A stretch of DNA of 64,000 bases from CBDVBE01 sp964543525 (GCA_964543525.1 CAZIYW010000009.1:5634-69633), one strand, 5' to 3'. Shown: positions 9,859 through 20,398, counted from the first letter of the stretch. Program-made: numbers and translations. Notes: generated by a model not told the origin, from the sequence alone.

Positions 9859-9887
9859 ATTATACTACAGAGAACTGTAATACCTAA
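9859..9887 (-). promoter_or_regulatory. Candidate sigma-70-type promoter for rplU-rpmA
   Basis: On the minus strand there is a perfect TATAAT (-10) at 9859-9864 and a weak TTAGGT (-35) at 9882-9887, 17 bases apart. The leader to the rplU start is about 85 bases. Only the -10 box is strong, so this is a candidate. Confidence 0.45.
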
Positions 9888-9967
9888 ACTATCCTTGTTT
9901 ATAATACGTTTTTCCCTGACCCGTTATTCGAACACTCCAATACTCCAATCAGCTGTAGCGTATCTTT

Positions 9968-11512
9968 TTATGAATACTTCTCAGTAATAGGGTCTTTCTC
10001 ACCCTTCCGGTAAATATCGAACTCATCCTGATCCTGGGTCTCGTCAACAACAATCTCGAGAGAAAACCCGTGTGATTTTTCCAGTTCCGTCACCAGTCGT
10101 CTATCCTCTTTTTCAATATATGTGGCTACAGAAGGCGGTATAACAACTGTAAGTTCTCCGGAAAGTTTTGCGGATTTTGCACGCCGCAGCCATCGTTCGA
10201 TACGGGTGGTTACCGTGGCCGGAGAAAAGACCCTTCCCAGGCCGTTGCATGCATGACATATATCAGTAAAAATCTGCTGCAATTCGGGTCTGACCCGTTT
10301 CCGGGTAATTTCCATAAGACCGAATTTGGACAATCCGGTGCATGCAGCAATAGTAGAATCCTTCTCCAGCAATTTACGCATCTGCTGCTCGATTCGCCTG
10401 CGGTTACCGGGGTTGCGCATATCGATAAAATCCACTACAATCAATCCCCCGATATCACGGAGACGCAATTGACGGCATATTTCGTGTGTTGCGGCCAGAT
10501 TGGTCTGAAAAATCGTCTCCTCCAGATCCTTTTTACCAATATTGCGGCCCGTATTCACATCTATAGCCAGAAGCGCTTCAGCATGATCAAAGTAAAGATA
10601 CCCGCCGTTTTTTAGCCATACCTTGCGCTTTAATGAGCGCTCAAGATCCTTCTCTATCTGAAATTTGTCAAAAAGCGGCGTGTTACCCTTATAAAAAATG
10701 ACCCGTTTGACCATATCGGGCGACAGTGCACGAAGATATTCAACGATTTCCTTATGATCATCCTTTTGATCAACATAGACCTCAGTCACATCCTCGGAAA
10801 AGAAATCACGTATCACTCTGGTGGTAATACCATACTCCTTATAGACCAACTTTGGTCCATGCCCCTTAAGAGCCTCTTTCTGGGCCTTTTGCCAGTGCTC
10901 AACCAGCGTTTTCATCTCATTAACAAGCTCTTCCTCGGACACCTTCAACCCGATGGTTCTGACAATAAAACCGACCCCTTTCGGTTTATAACGGGATACC
11001 AGCTTCTTAAGCTTTCTCCGCGCCTGGATATCGTGTGTTTTTTTGGAGACTCCTATAAAGTTGGAATCAGGTACCAGCACCAGAAACCGACCTGCGAGGC
11101 TTATCTGGGTGGTAACCTTGGGGCTCTTGTTGCCGATAGACTCTTTCGATATCTGAACAAGAATATCCTGCCCTTCGGTGAGCACTTCCTGAATCGGGAC
11201 CCGCACCACCTGCCGCCGCTTTGATCGATTGCCGCGATCTGTATAGCGCTCAATCCGATCATCGTCCTTTTCCAGCAGAAGAGAGGGATCAACATCCGAG
11301 GCGTGAAGAAAGGCTGCCTTGTCCCGGCCGATATCAATAAAAGCAGACTGAATCCCCGGAAGAATTGACGATACTCTGCCGCGGTAGATATCTCCGAGAA
11401 TCCGGTACTGATCCGGCCGCTCCACTACCAGCTCGGCGACTTTACTCCCTTCAAGCAGGGCAACACGCTTTTCAGTAGCGGTGGCATTAAAAAGAATTAT
11501 TTTTTTCATCAC
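9968..11512 (-). CDS. rng: Ribonuclease G/E family endoribonuclease
   Basis: The protein has 514 residues, the usual length of RNase G and lacking the long RNase E tail. The N-terminal S1-like domain includes YRGRVSSILPGIQSAFIDIG with an inserted Lys/Arg-rich loop. The catalytic DNase I-like part has the metal-binding aspartates in LLAIDVNTG and GGLIVVDFIDM. The zinc-link CHACNG lies near residue 420. The enzyme cuts single-stranded AU-rich RNA and matures 16S rRNA 5' ends. It starts 9 bases after sprA, so the two are probably co-transcribed, and it precedes rplU-rpmA, a common neighbourhood. Confidence 0.95.
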   Translation of the reverse strand: MMKKIILFNATATEKRVALLEGSKVAELVVERPDQYRILGDIYRGRVSSILPGIQSAFIDIGRDKAAFLHASDVDPSLLLEKDDDRIERYTDRGNRSKRRQVVRVPIQEVLTEGQDILVQISKESIGNKSPKVTTQISLAGRFLVLVPDSNFIGVSKKTHDIQARRKLKKLVSRYKPKGVGFIVRTIGLKVSEEELVNEMKTLVEHWQKAQKEALKGHGPKLVYKEYGITTRVIRDFFSEDVTEVYVDQKDDHKEIVEYLRALSPDMVKRVIFYKGNTPLFDKFQIEKDLERSLKRKVWLKNGGYLYFDHAEALLAIDVNTGRNIGKKDLEETIFQTNLAATHEICRQLRLRDIGGLIVVDFIDMRNPGNRRRIEQQMRKLLEKDSTIAACTGLSKFGLMEITRKRVRPELQQIFTDICHACNGLGRVFSPATVTTRIERWLRRAKSAKLSGELTVVIPPSVATYIEKEDRRLVTELEKSHGFSLEIVVDETQDQDEFDIYRKGEKDPITEKYS

Positions 11513-11521
11513 TCCCTTTGG

Positions 11522-14500
11522 TTATTTAAAGTATATGGTTACCGTCAGTGCCAGAGTATTATTGGTTCGTGTTGTCTCATTAAGGTACGTGTATTCCTTT
11601 TCAAATATATATTCCAGCAGGCCGTCCACATTATCAGTAAAATCATAGGTTATCTTTGGATGGAGAATAAAGCTCCAGTCCTCCTCGGTAAAATCAGTAA
11701 AGGCGGAACCGTCACCGGTAGTCTGCTGTGTCTGATCCTCTGCCACACCGGTCCGTTCATAGGTTCTTTCTGTTTTCTTCTGCGTCACATCAAGACTCAT
11801 GACCGTTTCACCCTTTATCGGAACGACCCAGCGGTTAAAGAGCTTCAACTCACGATCCGTTTTTCCCGGGATAGTATATTTCACATTCCAGGTATTACCG
11901 TAATTCTTTGTCTTACTATTGGATCCGTCCCGAACCTCCTCTCCATCAAGAGTCACCTTGGAATCGACGGAATACCGGAAGGCATAGTTGATATTAATCG
12001 GTTTTACCTTAAGAAGGCCGTCCACACTGACAAGCGGCTCCCACGCATGCCCTCTGGTGATATCACTGCGGATAAGTGAGGTGAGCACCCCGGGATCGGT
12101 ATAACTCTTTTTCGTTGTCTTTGTGAGCTGATATGAGGAGCGCAGGCTGAAATTCTTCATGTTCTTTTTTATAAACGGTATCCGCTCAAGAACATTGGAG
12201 CTGGCACCGACCCGTAAATCAGGAAAGGTGATCGCACTGTCCATAATCATGGTTTCCGGAATGACGGTATAATCACGGCTCCAGCCGAGGCTTATCGGTT
12301 TTAATGTCACATCAACCGGTTTCGGTAGCCGCATTGATGTTCCGAAGGAATAATTCTGATTTGCGGTCCGCTTGTCATTTCTATACAGCTCATAGTCATA
12401 TCCCTTATTCTTGCGGTACCAGATCCCGCCAAAGGCAGTGGTATCATTCATATTACCGGTAATTATGTCGGTAAAACTGCGTCCTTTCACACCCATCTGG
12501 TACTTGAAAAAATCATAAAACCAGATGTCCTGAGCCGCCAGAAATTCGGTACTGATGTAATCGTTATTCAGATTTGATGAAGCACTGTAATTAAAAGTGA
12601 CTGAAGTCAAACCGACCTTGTCGAGTCCTTTCTCCATAGAGCCGAATACATTACTCAGTCCTTTTATCTTTTCAGTTCGCTCACTTATGAATGAAAAAAA
12701 CGATCGGATTCTGAAATTGCTGTTAAAACTGAACTCGCTGTTCACCTGTGCATTGAGATAGTTAGGATTGCCGTTAAAGGTTCTCGGTGTCTGATTATAG
12801 CGGACGCGATAGTCGGCGCTGTGGGTCAGCCAGTCAAAGAACTGGGGATCGACCCGCAGGGAGGCATTCTGGCTGCGGGATTTTTCCGCGTATGTTATCC
12901 AGTATTTCCGCCATACCGGATCCCACTCAAATACCCGGTCCCTGATAAAGTTACCGGTTCCCCACAACCCCCATTTATCAAGGGCATCATCGAAGTTACG
13001 GCTTACGGAAACATCAAAATCGGTCTGAATCAGCGGGGCGATGGGAGAATAGGAGAACTGTATGCCGTGGGTTAACCCGAGCGTTTCATCGATCCGCTCC
13101 ACCGATGTCTGTGTCTTGACATCTTCGAGAGAACGGTACGAATAGGAGCGGGAATAGGCGCCGTCCAGCAAATCAAAATTCAATCTGCTCGGCAGCAGGT
13201 TAAACTCATAGTTTTTAATGTACCGGGGAAAACGCCTGGCTTTAACTTTTTTAAAGGGAGACCATGAGGTCCATTCCGGCGGTTTACGCGGAGACAAATC
13301 GTACTTTATACTGGCTTGATGCGTTCGATTCGACGAGACATTGATATGATCCTCACCTATTTCCGATCGTTCGAGACTGTCAAGGTCCTCTTCAGGCAGC
13401 ATACCTTCAAGCTGGGTAGTACTGTCCCGGGAGTAGCTGTAATTGCTGGTAATCCTGTCTGCCGTAAAATTAACAAAAGGATTTTCCGAGTCGATTGTTT
13501 TACTGTAGCTGGTATACCACGACTTAACCACCTTGTTTGTCTGATAATGCTCGGCATCGGTCTTATCCTTGGACAGACCGGAATTAAATATCAGATCGGC
13601 AAAATCCTCAGCCATGTCACCAAACCCGTCCGCTTTATTATCACGACCGGTTAACATGATATCAGACTCGGGGCGCTGCTTTGGCCGGGAGAGTGATGCA
13701 GACACACCGGTACCGAATGGAACATTCACACCCCATTTATCCGGAAGAAATTTACTGACAGTCCACTGAGCGTTCAATCCGGCGGATAATTGTGCATCCT
13801 TTCTCATAAACGGATCCTCCGACATCTTCCTGAAATCAGCGTCATCATAGCTGAGGTTTGCCGAGAAATCCATAAAATCGGCCCACTGGGTGTTCAGGTT
13901 GGCCCTGAAAGCCCACCCGTCAATCGACTGAATGCCCTTCACACGAATACCGTTCACCCAGATTTCTCCATACCCGAAGCCAACACCGTCAGGGTGCCGA
14001 ACCACTCCCATCGCCATCCACTTCACTTCGTGGAAAGAGGGAAGATTTCCCGTTTTTGAATAGATCTGGACCCTGTTTCCATCGGGCAGGGTATCGATGA
14101 GGTTGATGGAATCGAGCTGATCGCCGTAGAGTTCATGATAATGCTGCTTCAACTCGGCAATAGCCTTTAAATTAACCTTCAGGCTTCTCCCCAGCCGCCA
14201 GTGATCATCCAGATCGGCGGTCCTGAATTCATAGTAACTGCTGTCGCTGTTTCCGAACCTGAACACAAACTCGATACGATTCTCTTTAAAACCCATAATT
14301 GACGGATCATTGGTTTTATCCACTAATGCACCGCTTGCATCGGGCGCCATAATTTTAACATCATGCTCTTTGACATACATCTGTATCTCTTTGTAGGCAG
14401 TAAGGTTGAGTTTCCGGAACTGGGGAATATGCTTTTCAATCAATGCCTCTTCACCACCCTTTAAATCCTCATAATTCAAGCGCAGGGCATAGTCCTTTAT

Positions 14501-17500
14501 CACCTTCTTTTCCCGATCCAGCGAATCAACACCGTCCGGACGCTTATAGTACCCTTTATCGTCTATGGTATTAAGTACGGATACATCAATTTTCACTCTG
14601 GCCGAATCACCGGTAGGTACCTGCAGCCACTGATTTCCCGTGAACTTTATCTCGGCAAATTCAAGTGAGTCTACCGCTTTCATTTTATTATGGGAACCCA
14701 GATCCTTCCAGAGAAACCGCACGAACTCAATATTTTTCCAATTGGGATTGTTAACTTTTTCGTAGATAGTATCATTCACCGCATTCAGAGGTATACGGAT
14801 ATACATCCACCCTGATTTCTTTTCGATTTGACCTGCGGTCGTACTATCCCCATTATCATATATGCTCCTGGTTTTCACCGTGTCGAGAAACATGCTGTTT
14901 TTAAAATCCCTTAAATCAATTTTTACTCTAAAATAACGTTCTATATTTTTAAACCCGTCATTATTGATATCTTCAGAGGTAAGGTAATTATCATTCTGAG
15001 TACCGTTTACATATTGTTTGTTCTTGAAATTTTTCTCTTCAGTATTGTACCGTCGCCAGTTATCACGGGAAGGATCCTTTATAAAATCCGCCGTTTCCAG
15101 ATTTTCCCCGCCAAGTCTTTCATCGCCGTACCACAGGGTATCCCAGAAAAGTGAATCTGACGTCAGATTGGGATACACATAATACTCCAGTGTATCAGGC
15201 AGCTTATCAAGCCCGAGATCATATTTGGTATCTTTTTCACCCTCAAGCTTGTTCATTCTTTCATAGTTGGAAGAATCATTCGGTGGTCCTCCATGTAAAG
15301 CCAGATCCTCACTTAAAACGCCCATATCAATATAGAGCACACCGCTTTTTGATTTATTCTTGACATAGAATTCAAGATACCGGTCCTTACGGCGATCCTT
15401 AAACGAAGGCGGCAAGGAAGTCATAATACCTGTCCAGGGGTTGATCAGTATTTTACCCGACGCATCGGTTACATTCGCCAGAAGTGACGAGTCGGTCGGC
15501 AGAGGTCTGTTTATCAGACGAAGCGTGGATATATAGAGGTTGTTGTTTTCCTCATCCTCTTCCGTTAACTCCCATATCTCTTCCCGCTTGGTCCTCTCAA
15601 CCGAATAGGGCATGTACCAGTAGGTCTGCCAGGCCGGGGGATTGTAAAAAGCAGAATCACCGGCCATCACACCGAATGAGGGGCTTGCTTTATGCCATAG
15701 GGCATGGGATTCACCGAGTGGATAGCCCTGTTCACTGGAACGGAAATCATCGACATAGGCCTCGCCATTATTATCCTCGTCCGGTTTAAGATAGCTGTAG
15801 GCAACTTCAAAATCCAGCGTTGCCGAGGAGGTACTGGTGGTGGTAATGCCGGGAATAAAGTTAACCAGATTGGTCATCCACTCCGGCTCAAAGTCAAGAC
15901 GGAGGTTGGTGTCGAAAAGGAACCGGTTAAAGGGCTCATGGCCGACCCGGGGAATCTTGTCCTTTGACGAGGTAAACTGCCCCATGATACTGGTTGCCCA
16001 GAAGGACTCCCGACCGATATTCGGCAGATCAAGTTTGCCGTAAGCTCCCAGGAAACGCTTGCTCTCGAACATGAAAAGCGATTCCTGCTGATAATCCACT
16101 TCAATCTCACTTGCACTCTTGGCCCGGTCCGAGAGGAGGGTAATACTTCCGAATTCATAGTTAATGTAATAATCGACATCCTTTTTAAGTGTCGTTCCCT
16201 TGACTTTCAGAGTCTCTGAGCCGGGCATAATGCCCCAGCCAATCTGAAAGGTGGTCTGCCGCGCACTTCCCGTTGTCACAATATCGAAATTTGACTCTGC
16301 AATGTCAAGCGAATCCTCGAGATAAATGTTCTCCTGGAAGTTGTTATTCCCTTTTATATCTTTACCCAGGTCAGGATTTGCAAAGGGCCGGTTGCTGTGA
16401 ATAACCGTGCCGGTATTGTCAGTGGCTGTAAAGGGCGGTACTATCAGATACTTCTCGGTAAAATCATAGATATTCTCATTACCGACATCCGGATTTCCCT
16501 TGTCATCGGTAAGACCGAGGATATATGAAACCAGCACATCCTTTCCATCAACAGTTACATACCGCTCTTCCTTTTCAGAATTAGCTTTAACCACTCTAAT
16601 CTCGAATTCATCGGGCCGGGCGTCCATAGGCATCTGATAGACATTACGCCACATCAGTACTTCTCCGGGATTATTGACATCGCCATCCCTGTTTTTTAAC
16701 AGCTCGAGATATTTATACCCGACAATACCCCCGATATAATCCTGTTTTGTAGTATCGCCTTTTTCTATACTACCGTTATTCAATGAGAGAAACATGGTAA
16801 CGACATCATTTCCTCCGGGACGTTCGGCACCCAGGAAACGAATATATCCATTCTTCCGGTCAACTTCATAATCCTGAAATTCCTTCAGCTTCCTGAATAA
16901 ATGGCCGTTGACTTTATCATCCCCATATGCTGCATACACATAATCCTTGTCGTTATAGCCCTTCTGCATATTGGTTTCGAGACGATACAGGTAGAGTTTA
17001 TCAACGGTGGGTACAGAATCACGAATACCGATGTACTTGGAGATATACATGGTATCCAGAAAGAAATAGGCATTTCTCAAATAGTCTTTACAGCCGATCT
17101 TTACTTCACCCGCCTTTTTCCCGGAGGGATCCAGGGTGGTTTTTTGTGTTTCCGCATTTTCCCTGCTGAAAATGGTGGTTAACGAGAGCGGCCCCCACCG
17201 GGAGCGAATCTTCACACCGAACAGTCCTTCGTGGCTCCCGGAATACCCTGCCAGCCCCTGCCCCGGCATCTGGAAATTGGTATACCCGGCAACCACTTCC
17301 TGAATAATTTCATCCTCGAGCTGGTCGGCGGAGTCAGGTTCAGCCTTATATTCGATCTTCAGTTTCTTCATCTGATCTTTAATGCTGAAATCCTGCCCCT
17401 CCTTATCCTTACCCGTTTTTATCTCGATATCAATAAGCCGGCCGATACTTCCCCTGATGGTAAACATGTTATCGTAATCAAACCCGAATCCGCCGGTGGG

Positions 17501-18145
17501 TCTCTCCTCATCACTCTCATCTTTACCGGTCTCGACCCGCCTTTTGTCATATTTCAGGGTCAGGGACTGAAATCCCTTTATAGAGAGTTTCGGCGGATCT
17601 TTCCCCAGAACCCGGCGCGCCCAGGCAGGATAGTGGACCGGCATGGCAAACTCAAGCTTCGGCACCCCTTTCTTTTTATCCTTCTCCTCCCTGGCTTTTC
17701 TATGGCTGTCAAGCCACAGAGCCGAGATGGAAAAACGGCGCATGCTTTTGAAATACTCATCCAGTTCAGGATAGTGAAACTGCCAGATCGGATACCCGGA
17801 AAAAGTATCGTACTGCACAAAGGTTATCTGCCGTTTCTCAAAATCGATAATGGTCGTATCTTTAAAGAGAGAGGAGGTAACTTCAAAAACATCAGGATGC
17901 TCTTCAAGGAGGGGACTGGTAATCCGTGTCTCCTCATACAGAGGATGAAATCCGTGGATACTGGGCGGATAAAACAGAATTCCCTCCCCGTATACAGAAC
18001 ATATACCGGCAGCAGTCAACAGAGAAATAAGGCCTATTCTTATCCGTATCAATCTACACCCTTGTTGTAAACGGCCGTCTCTTTCTGAGACACGCCGTTT
18101 TCTCCTCGTATTTATGCCGGGAGAATTCTGATTCAACGCTTCCAA
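11522..18145 (-). CDS. sprA: SprA-type outer-membrane translocon of type IX secretion
   Basis: The protein has 2207 residues, close to the 2300-2500 of characterised SprA/Sov proteins. A signal peptide lies after a basic leader (about residues 31-52, ending SVYG). Family marks include EVVAGYTNFQMPGQGLAGY followed by GLFGVKIRSRWGPLSLT, the long plug and jelly-roll middle, and SKFLPDKWGVNVPFGTGVS. The C-terminal half is packed with amphipathic strands and ends on an aromatic-rich strand (LALTVTIYFK). SprA is known as the giant 36-strand barrel that exports proteins with C-terminal sorting domains. No other T9SS gene is in the window, but a candidate substrate is encoded at 42826-44889. It is upstream of rng in the same operon. 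Confidence 0.93.
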   Translation of the reverse strand: MEALNQNSPGINTRRKRRVSERDGRLQQGCRLIRIRIGLISLLTAAGICSVYGEGILFYPPSIHGFHPLYEETRITSPLLEEHPDVFEVTSSLFKDTTIIDFEKRQITFVQYDTFSGYPIWQFHYPELDEYFKSMRRFSISALWLDSHRKAREEKDKKKGVPKLEFAMPVHYPAWARRVLGKDPPKLSIKGFQSLTLKYDKRRVETGKDESDEERPTGGFGFDYDNMFTIRGSIGRLIDIEIKTGKDKEGQDFSIKDQMKKLKIEYKAEPDSADQLEDEIIQEVVAGYTNFQMPGQGLAGYSGSHEGLFGVKIRSRWGPLSLTTIFSRENAETQKTTLDPSGKKAGEVKIGCKDYLRNAYFFLDTMYISKYIGIRDSVPTVDKLYLYRLETNMQKGYNDKDYVYAAYGDDKVNGHLFRKLKEFQDYEVDRKNGYIRFLGAERPGGNDVVTMFLSLNNGSIEKGDTTKQDYIGGIVGYKYLELLKNRDGDVNNPGEVLMWRNVYQMPMDARPDEFEIRVVKANSEKEERYVTVDGKDVLVSYILGLTDDKGNPDVGNENIYDFTEKYLIVPPFTATDNTGTVIHSNRPFANPDLGKDIKGNNNFQENIYLEDSLDIAESNFDIVTTGSARQTTFQIGWGIMPGSETLKVKGTTLKKDVDYYINYEFGSITLLSDRAKSASEIEVDYQQESLFMFESKRFLGAYGKLDLPNIGRESFWATSIMGQFTSSKDKIPRVGHEPFNRFLFDTNLRLDFEPEWMTNLVNFIPGITTTSTSSATLDFEVAYSYLKPDEDNNGEAYVDDFRSSEQGYPLGESHALWHKASPSFGVMAGDSAFYNPPAWQTYWYMPYSVERTKREEIWELTEEDEENNNLYISTLRLINRPLPTDSSLLANVTDASGKILINPWTGIMTSLPPSFKDRRKDRYLEFYVKNKSKSGVLYIDMGVLSEDLALHGGPPNDSSNYERMNKLEGEKDTKYDLGLDKLPDTLEYYVYPNLTSDSLFWDTLWYGDERLGGENLETADFIKDPSRDNWRRYNTEEKNFKNKQYVNGTQNDNYLTSEDINNDGFKNIERYFRVKIDLRDFKNSMFLDTVKTRSIYDNGDSTTAGQIEKKSGWMYIRIPLNAVNDTIYEKVNNPNWKNIEFVRFLWKDLGSHNKMKAVDSLEFAEIKFTGNQWLQVPTGDSARVKIDVSVLNTIDDKGYYKRPDGVDSLDREKKVIKDYALRLNYEDLKGGEEALIEKHIPQFRKLNLTAYKEIQMYVKEHDVKIMAPDASGALVDKTNDPSIMGFKENRIEFVFRFGNSDSSYYEFRTADLDDHWRLGRSLKVNLKAIAELKQHYHELYGDQLDSINLIDTLPDGNRVQIYSKTGNLPSFHEVKWMAMGVVRHPDGVGFGYGEIWVNGIRVKGIQSIDGWAFRANLNTQWADFMDFSANLSYDDADFRKMSEDPFMRKDAQLSAGLNAQWTVSKFLPDKWGVNVPFGTGVSASLSRPKQRPESDIMLTGRDNKADGFGDMAEDFADLIFNSGLSKDKTDAEHYQTNKVVKSWYTSYSKTIDSENPFVNFTADRITSNYSYSRDSTTQLEGMLPEEDLDSLERSEIGEDHINVSSNRTHQASIKYDLSPRKPPEWTSWSPFKKVKARRFPRYIKNYEFNLLPSRLNFDLLDGAYSRSYSYRSLEDVKTQTSVERIDETLGLTHGIQFSYSPIAPLIQTDFDVSVSRNFDDALDKWGLWGTGNFIRDRVFEWDPVWRKYWITYAEKSRSQNASLRVDPQFFDWLTHSADYRVRYNQTPRTFNGNPNYLNAQVNSEFSFNSNFRIRSFFSFISERTEKIKGLSNVFGSMEKGLDKVGLTSVTFNYSASSNLNNDYISTEFLAAQDIWFYDFFKYQMGVKGRSFTDIITGNMNDTTAFGGIWYRKNKGYDYELYRNDKRTANQNYSFGTSMRLPKPVDVTLKPISLGWSRDYTVIPETMIMDSAITFPDLRVGASSNVLERIPFIKKNMKNFSLRSSYQLTKTTKKSYTDPGVLTSLIRSDITRGHAWEPLVSVDGLLKVKPININYAFRYSVDSKVTLDGEEVRDGSNSKTKNYGNTWNVKYTIPGKTDRELKLFNRWVVPIKGETVMSLDVTQKKTERTYERTGVAEDQTQQTTGDGSAFTDFTEEDWSFILHPKITYDFTDNVDGLLEYIFEKEYTYLNETTRTNNTLALTVTIYFK

Positions 18146-18282
18146 GGGGTTGACTGGTCAGCCGTTAAAGTGGATGTACCAGTCTCTGCTTCGCGGTAAG
18201 GGGCGCTCCCCTCAGGAGTTGAAATTTTTATTACCAGTTAACAGATACTAAATTACTATCTGACCGAAAAAAAGATAACACC

Positions 18283-18362
18283 GTCATTTCGAGTGGAGGG
18301 AGAAATCTACATGGTATTCATTATTTATAAAAAAAGGATTTCTCCCTCCGGGTCGAAATGAC
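18283..18362. repeat. 80-base inverted-repeat element (REP/MITE-like hairpin)
   Basis: Arms of about 26 bases face each other: GTCATTTCGAGTGGAGGGAG on the left, and the near-complement ending GGGTCGAAATGAC on the right. An AT-rich loop separates them. The sequence type (GTCATTTCGA with GAGAAATCT) is familiar as a dispersed intergenic repeat in several bacterial phyla. It lies in the 307-base gap between sprA and the SUMF1-domain gene; the rest of that gap shows nothing I can name. Confidence 0.8.
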
Positions 18363-18452
18363 ACATCACGGATTTTTCGAGCAAATTCTGATTAACTGTA
18401 GTACTATAACTATAAGTAAGTATAAGAAACCACACAAATATTTCGTTTATAG

Positions 18453-19538
18453 TTACCGTTTATTCACGTCTTTACAACATCGGAACCCGACCGGATTGTG
18501 TTGATTCTGTGGAAAATAGCTGTAGCGCGGCTCAAAACAGCTCGCCTGCGGACCGCTCGCCCAGAATCCACCCATAACATTGTAAAACTCCCTGTTCTTT
18601 TTCGAGCGCGTACTGGTCCATTCCGCAAGGTTACCCGACATATCGTATATTCCGAAATACCCGCGGCACTCCGGTCTGCTCCCCGATTCCGCTACTGCCG
18701 TATCCCGTGTCACACACGCATAGGGCTCATAGTGGTCACCATAAGGATATTTCCAGCTGTATGCGCCTGCACAGGCGAGTGACCACTCATCAGAGGTGCA
18801 CAACCGCTTCCCTACCATAAAGCAGGAATCCATCGCCTGATACACCGAAACGTATGACTTTGGTTTGACCTCTTTTTTATTCGGCCACTCATAGCGATCA
18901 ATACAGAAGGTGACTGTGCCGATCTTTATATATTCCATATCCTCAGGACAATATTTCTTCTTCGGTTGCTTTATCTCATACGTTTCACGACGCTCCGGCA
19001 TGACATTGTCACAGGTGTCCTTCGCCCGGTAGCAAATAGTTACCGTCTTTTTTATTGAAATTGAATCATTTGGCCGGTATACCTTCCACGCCGTTTCATC
19101 ACTCCGTTTCCAGCTGATACTGCACGGTTCAGAAGGAACCAGCCTTACCGTTATTTCTCCATAGTGCAATCCTCCCGATGGATCCGGGTATACCCACGGT
19201 GCAACAGTGTCCTCTTCGCAGGGATCAATAACCACTGTATCGAGCGGAACCGTATCAACCGTATCAGGAGGAGCCGGTACCGTATCCACGGGAATCACAG
19301 GTATTTCCTTCACTACCGGTACTACCGTGTCCTTAGTAATCGGAACCGTATCAACAACCATAGCGGTCTCCGGTACGATTTCAGTACCTTCACGCGGATC
19401 AGCCCCTTTGTCCCGCGTCACAAGGAAACAGATAAAAATGACCAGGAACAGGATGAAGATAAGAAGAATAAGGAGCAGAAGTAATCGTTTTTTCTTTTTC
19501 CTTTTATTGTTTTTCTGGCACTTGATTTCCGGAGCCAT
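18453..19538 (-). CDS. Membrane-anchored SUMF1/formylglycine-generating-enzyme-like protein
   Basis: The protein has 361 residues. There is one transmembrane segment at about 18-40 (LLLLLILLIFILFLVIFICF). A Pro/Val/Asp/Thr-rich linker with repeated DTV units follows, then a small beta domain at about 115-195. A SUMF1-type C-type-lectin-like domain runs to the end (MVGKRLCTSDEWSLACAG, YDMSGNLAEWTSTR, GFRCC). The paired catalytic cysteines of true formylglycine-generating enzymes are not clear, so it may be a non-catalytic carbohydrate- or protein-binding domain. Its ATG overlaps the folP stop by one base, so it is translated from the ftsH-folP operon. Confidence 0.8.
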   Translation of the reverse strand: MAPEIKCQKNNKRKKKKRLLLLLILLIFILFLVIFICFLVTRDKGADPREGTEIVPETAMVVDTVPITKDTVVPVVKEIPVIPVDTVPAPPDTVDTVPLDTVVIDPCEEDTVAPWVYPDPSGGLHYGEITVRLVPSEPCSISWKRSDETAWKVYRPNDSISIKKTVTICYRAKDTCDNVMPERRETYEIKQPKKKYCPEDMEYIKIGTVTFCIDRYEWPNKKEVKPKSYVSVYQAMDSCFMVGKRLCTSDEWSLACAGAYSWKYPYGDHYEPYACVTRDTAVAESGSRPECRGYFGIYDMSGNLAEWTSTRSKKNREFYNVMGGFWASGPQASCFEPRYSYFPQNQHNPVGFRCCKDVNKR

Positions 19539-20398
19539 TATGTCTGTTCAATGGTTGAAAGTACTTGAAGTAACTCTTTTGTCGCCGCAATATCATGTAC
19601 ACGAAACAGCTTCGCTCCATGTATATACGCTGCAGCGACACTGCCCAGAGTACCATACAGGCGATCAGCAGTCTCCTTTCCCGTTATCTGACCGACAAAC
19701 GATTTACGTGACGTGCCGATTAGCACCGGAAATCCGGTGCGTACCAGTTCAGCCAACCGACGCAGAAGTATACAATTATCTTCAAATCGCTTTGCGAAAC
19801 CGATACCCGGATCCAGAACAATATTCTCCCGCAGCACACCGCAATCAACAAATTTCCCGACACTGTCAAGGAGCTCATCAATAACTTCACGTACGACATT
19901 ATGGTATGACGGATCCTGCTGCATTGTTTCCGGTCGTTTCCTGCTGTGCATCAAGACAATGGGACACTGGTTCTCTGCGGCAAGCGGCGCCATGTCCGGA
20001 TCAAACCGCCCGGCGCTGATATCATTTATCCAGGTCGCACCGGCAGCCAGCGCTTCGCGCGCCACAGCAGCCTTGGCGGTATCGATACTGATAGGTACAG
20101 CCGTCTCACTGCGCAATTGTGTAATAACGGGTATTACCCGCCGGAGCTCCTCGGTAACAGACACCGGCAAAGAACCGGGCCGTGAAGACTCGCCGCCGAT
20201 ATCAAGGATATCCGCACCTTCACGAAGAAGCTGCCGGGCATGTGCACAGGCCGTGTCGAGCGTATCATACCTGCCGCCGTCATAGAAAGAGTCCGGGGTA
20301 ACATTAACAACACCCATAAGCGCAAACTGCTTTTCATCAAGAAAAGCAGGTAAGGCGATCTTTACAGATTCCGATTCTGCCGCTGCTGAACTGCTCAT
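19538..20398 (-). CDS. folP: Dihydropteroate synthase
   Basis: The protein has 286 residues. It has the two family signatures: MGVVNVTPDSFYDGGRY near the N-terminus and GADILDIGGESSRPGS about 30 residues later. The pterin/phosphate-binding region GTSRKSFVGQITG follows, and the C-terminal R-x-H motif is in LFRVHDIAATKE. It condenses p-aminobenzoate with 6-hydroxymethyl-dihydropterin pyrophosphate in folate synthesis. The start overlaps the ftsH stop by four bases (ATGA). The pabB-pabC fusion at 29.5 kb supplies its substrate. Confidence 0.96.
   Translation of the reverse strand: MSSSAAAESESVKIALPAFLDEKQFALMGVVNVTPDSFYDGGRYDTLDTACAHARQLLREGADILDIGGESSRPGSLPVSVTEELRRVIPVITQLRSETAVPISIDTAKAAVAREALAAGATWINDISAGRFDPDMAPLAAENQCPIVLMHSRKRPETMQQDPSYHNVVREVIDELLDSVGKFVDCGVLRENIVLDPGIGFAKRFEDNCILLRRLAELVRTGFPVLIGTSRKSFVGQITGKETADRLYGTLGSVAAAYIHGAKLFRVHDIAATKELLQVLSTIEQT

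Noticed and set aside
17231..18070. 279-codon plus-strand open frame
   Set aside because: Antisense to the sprA 5' part; no family features.
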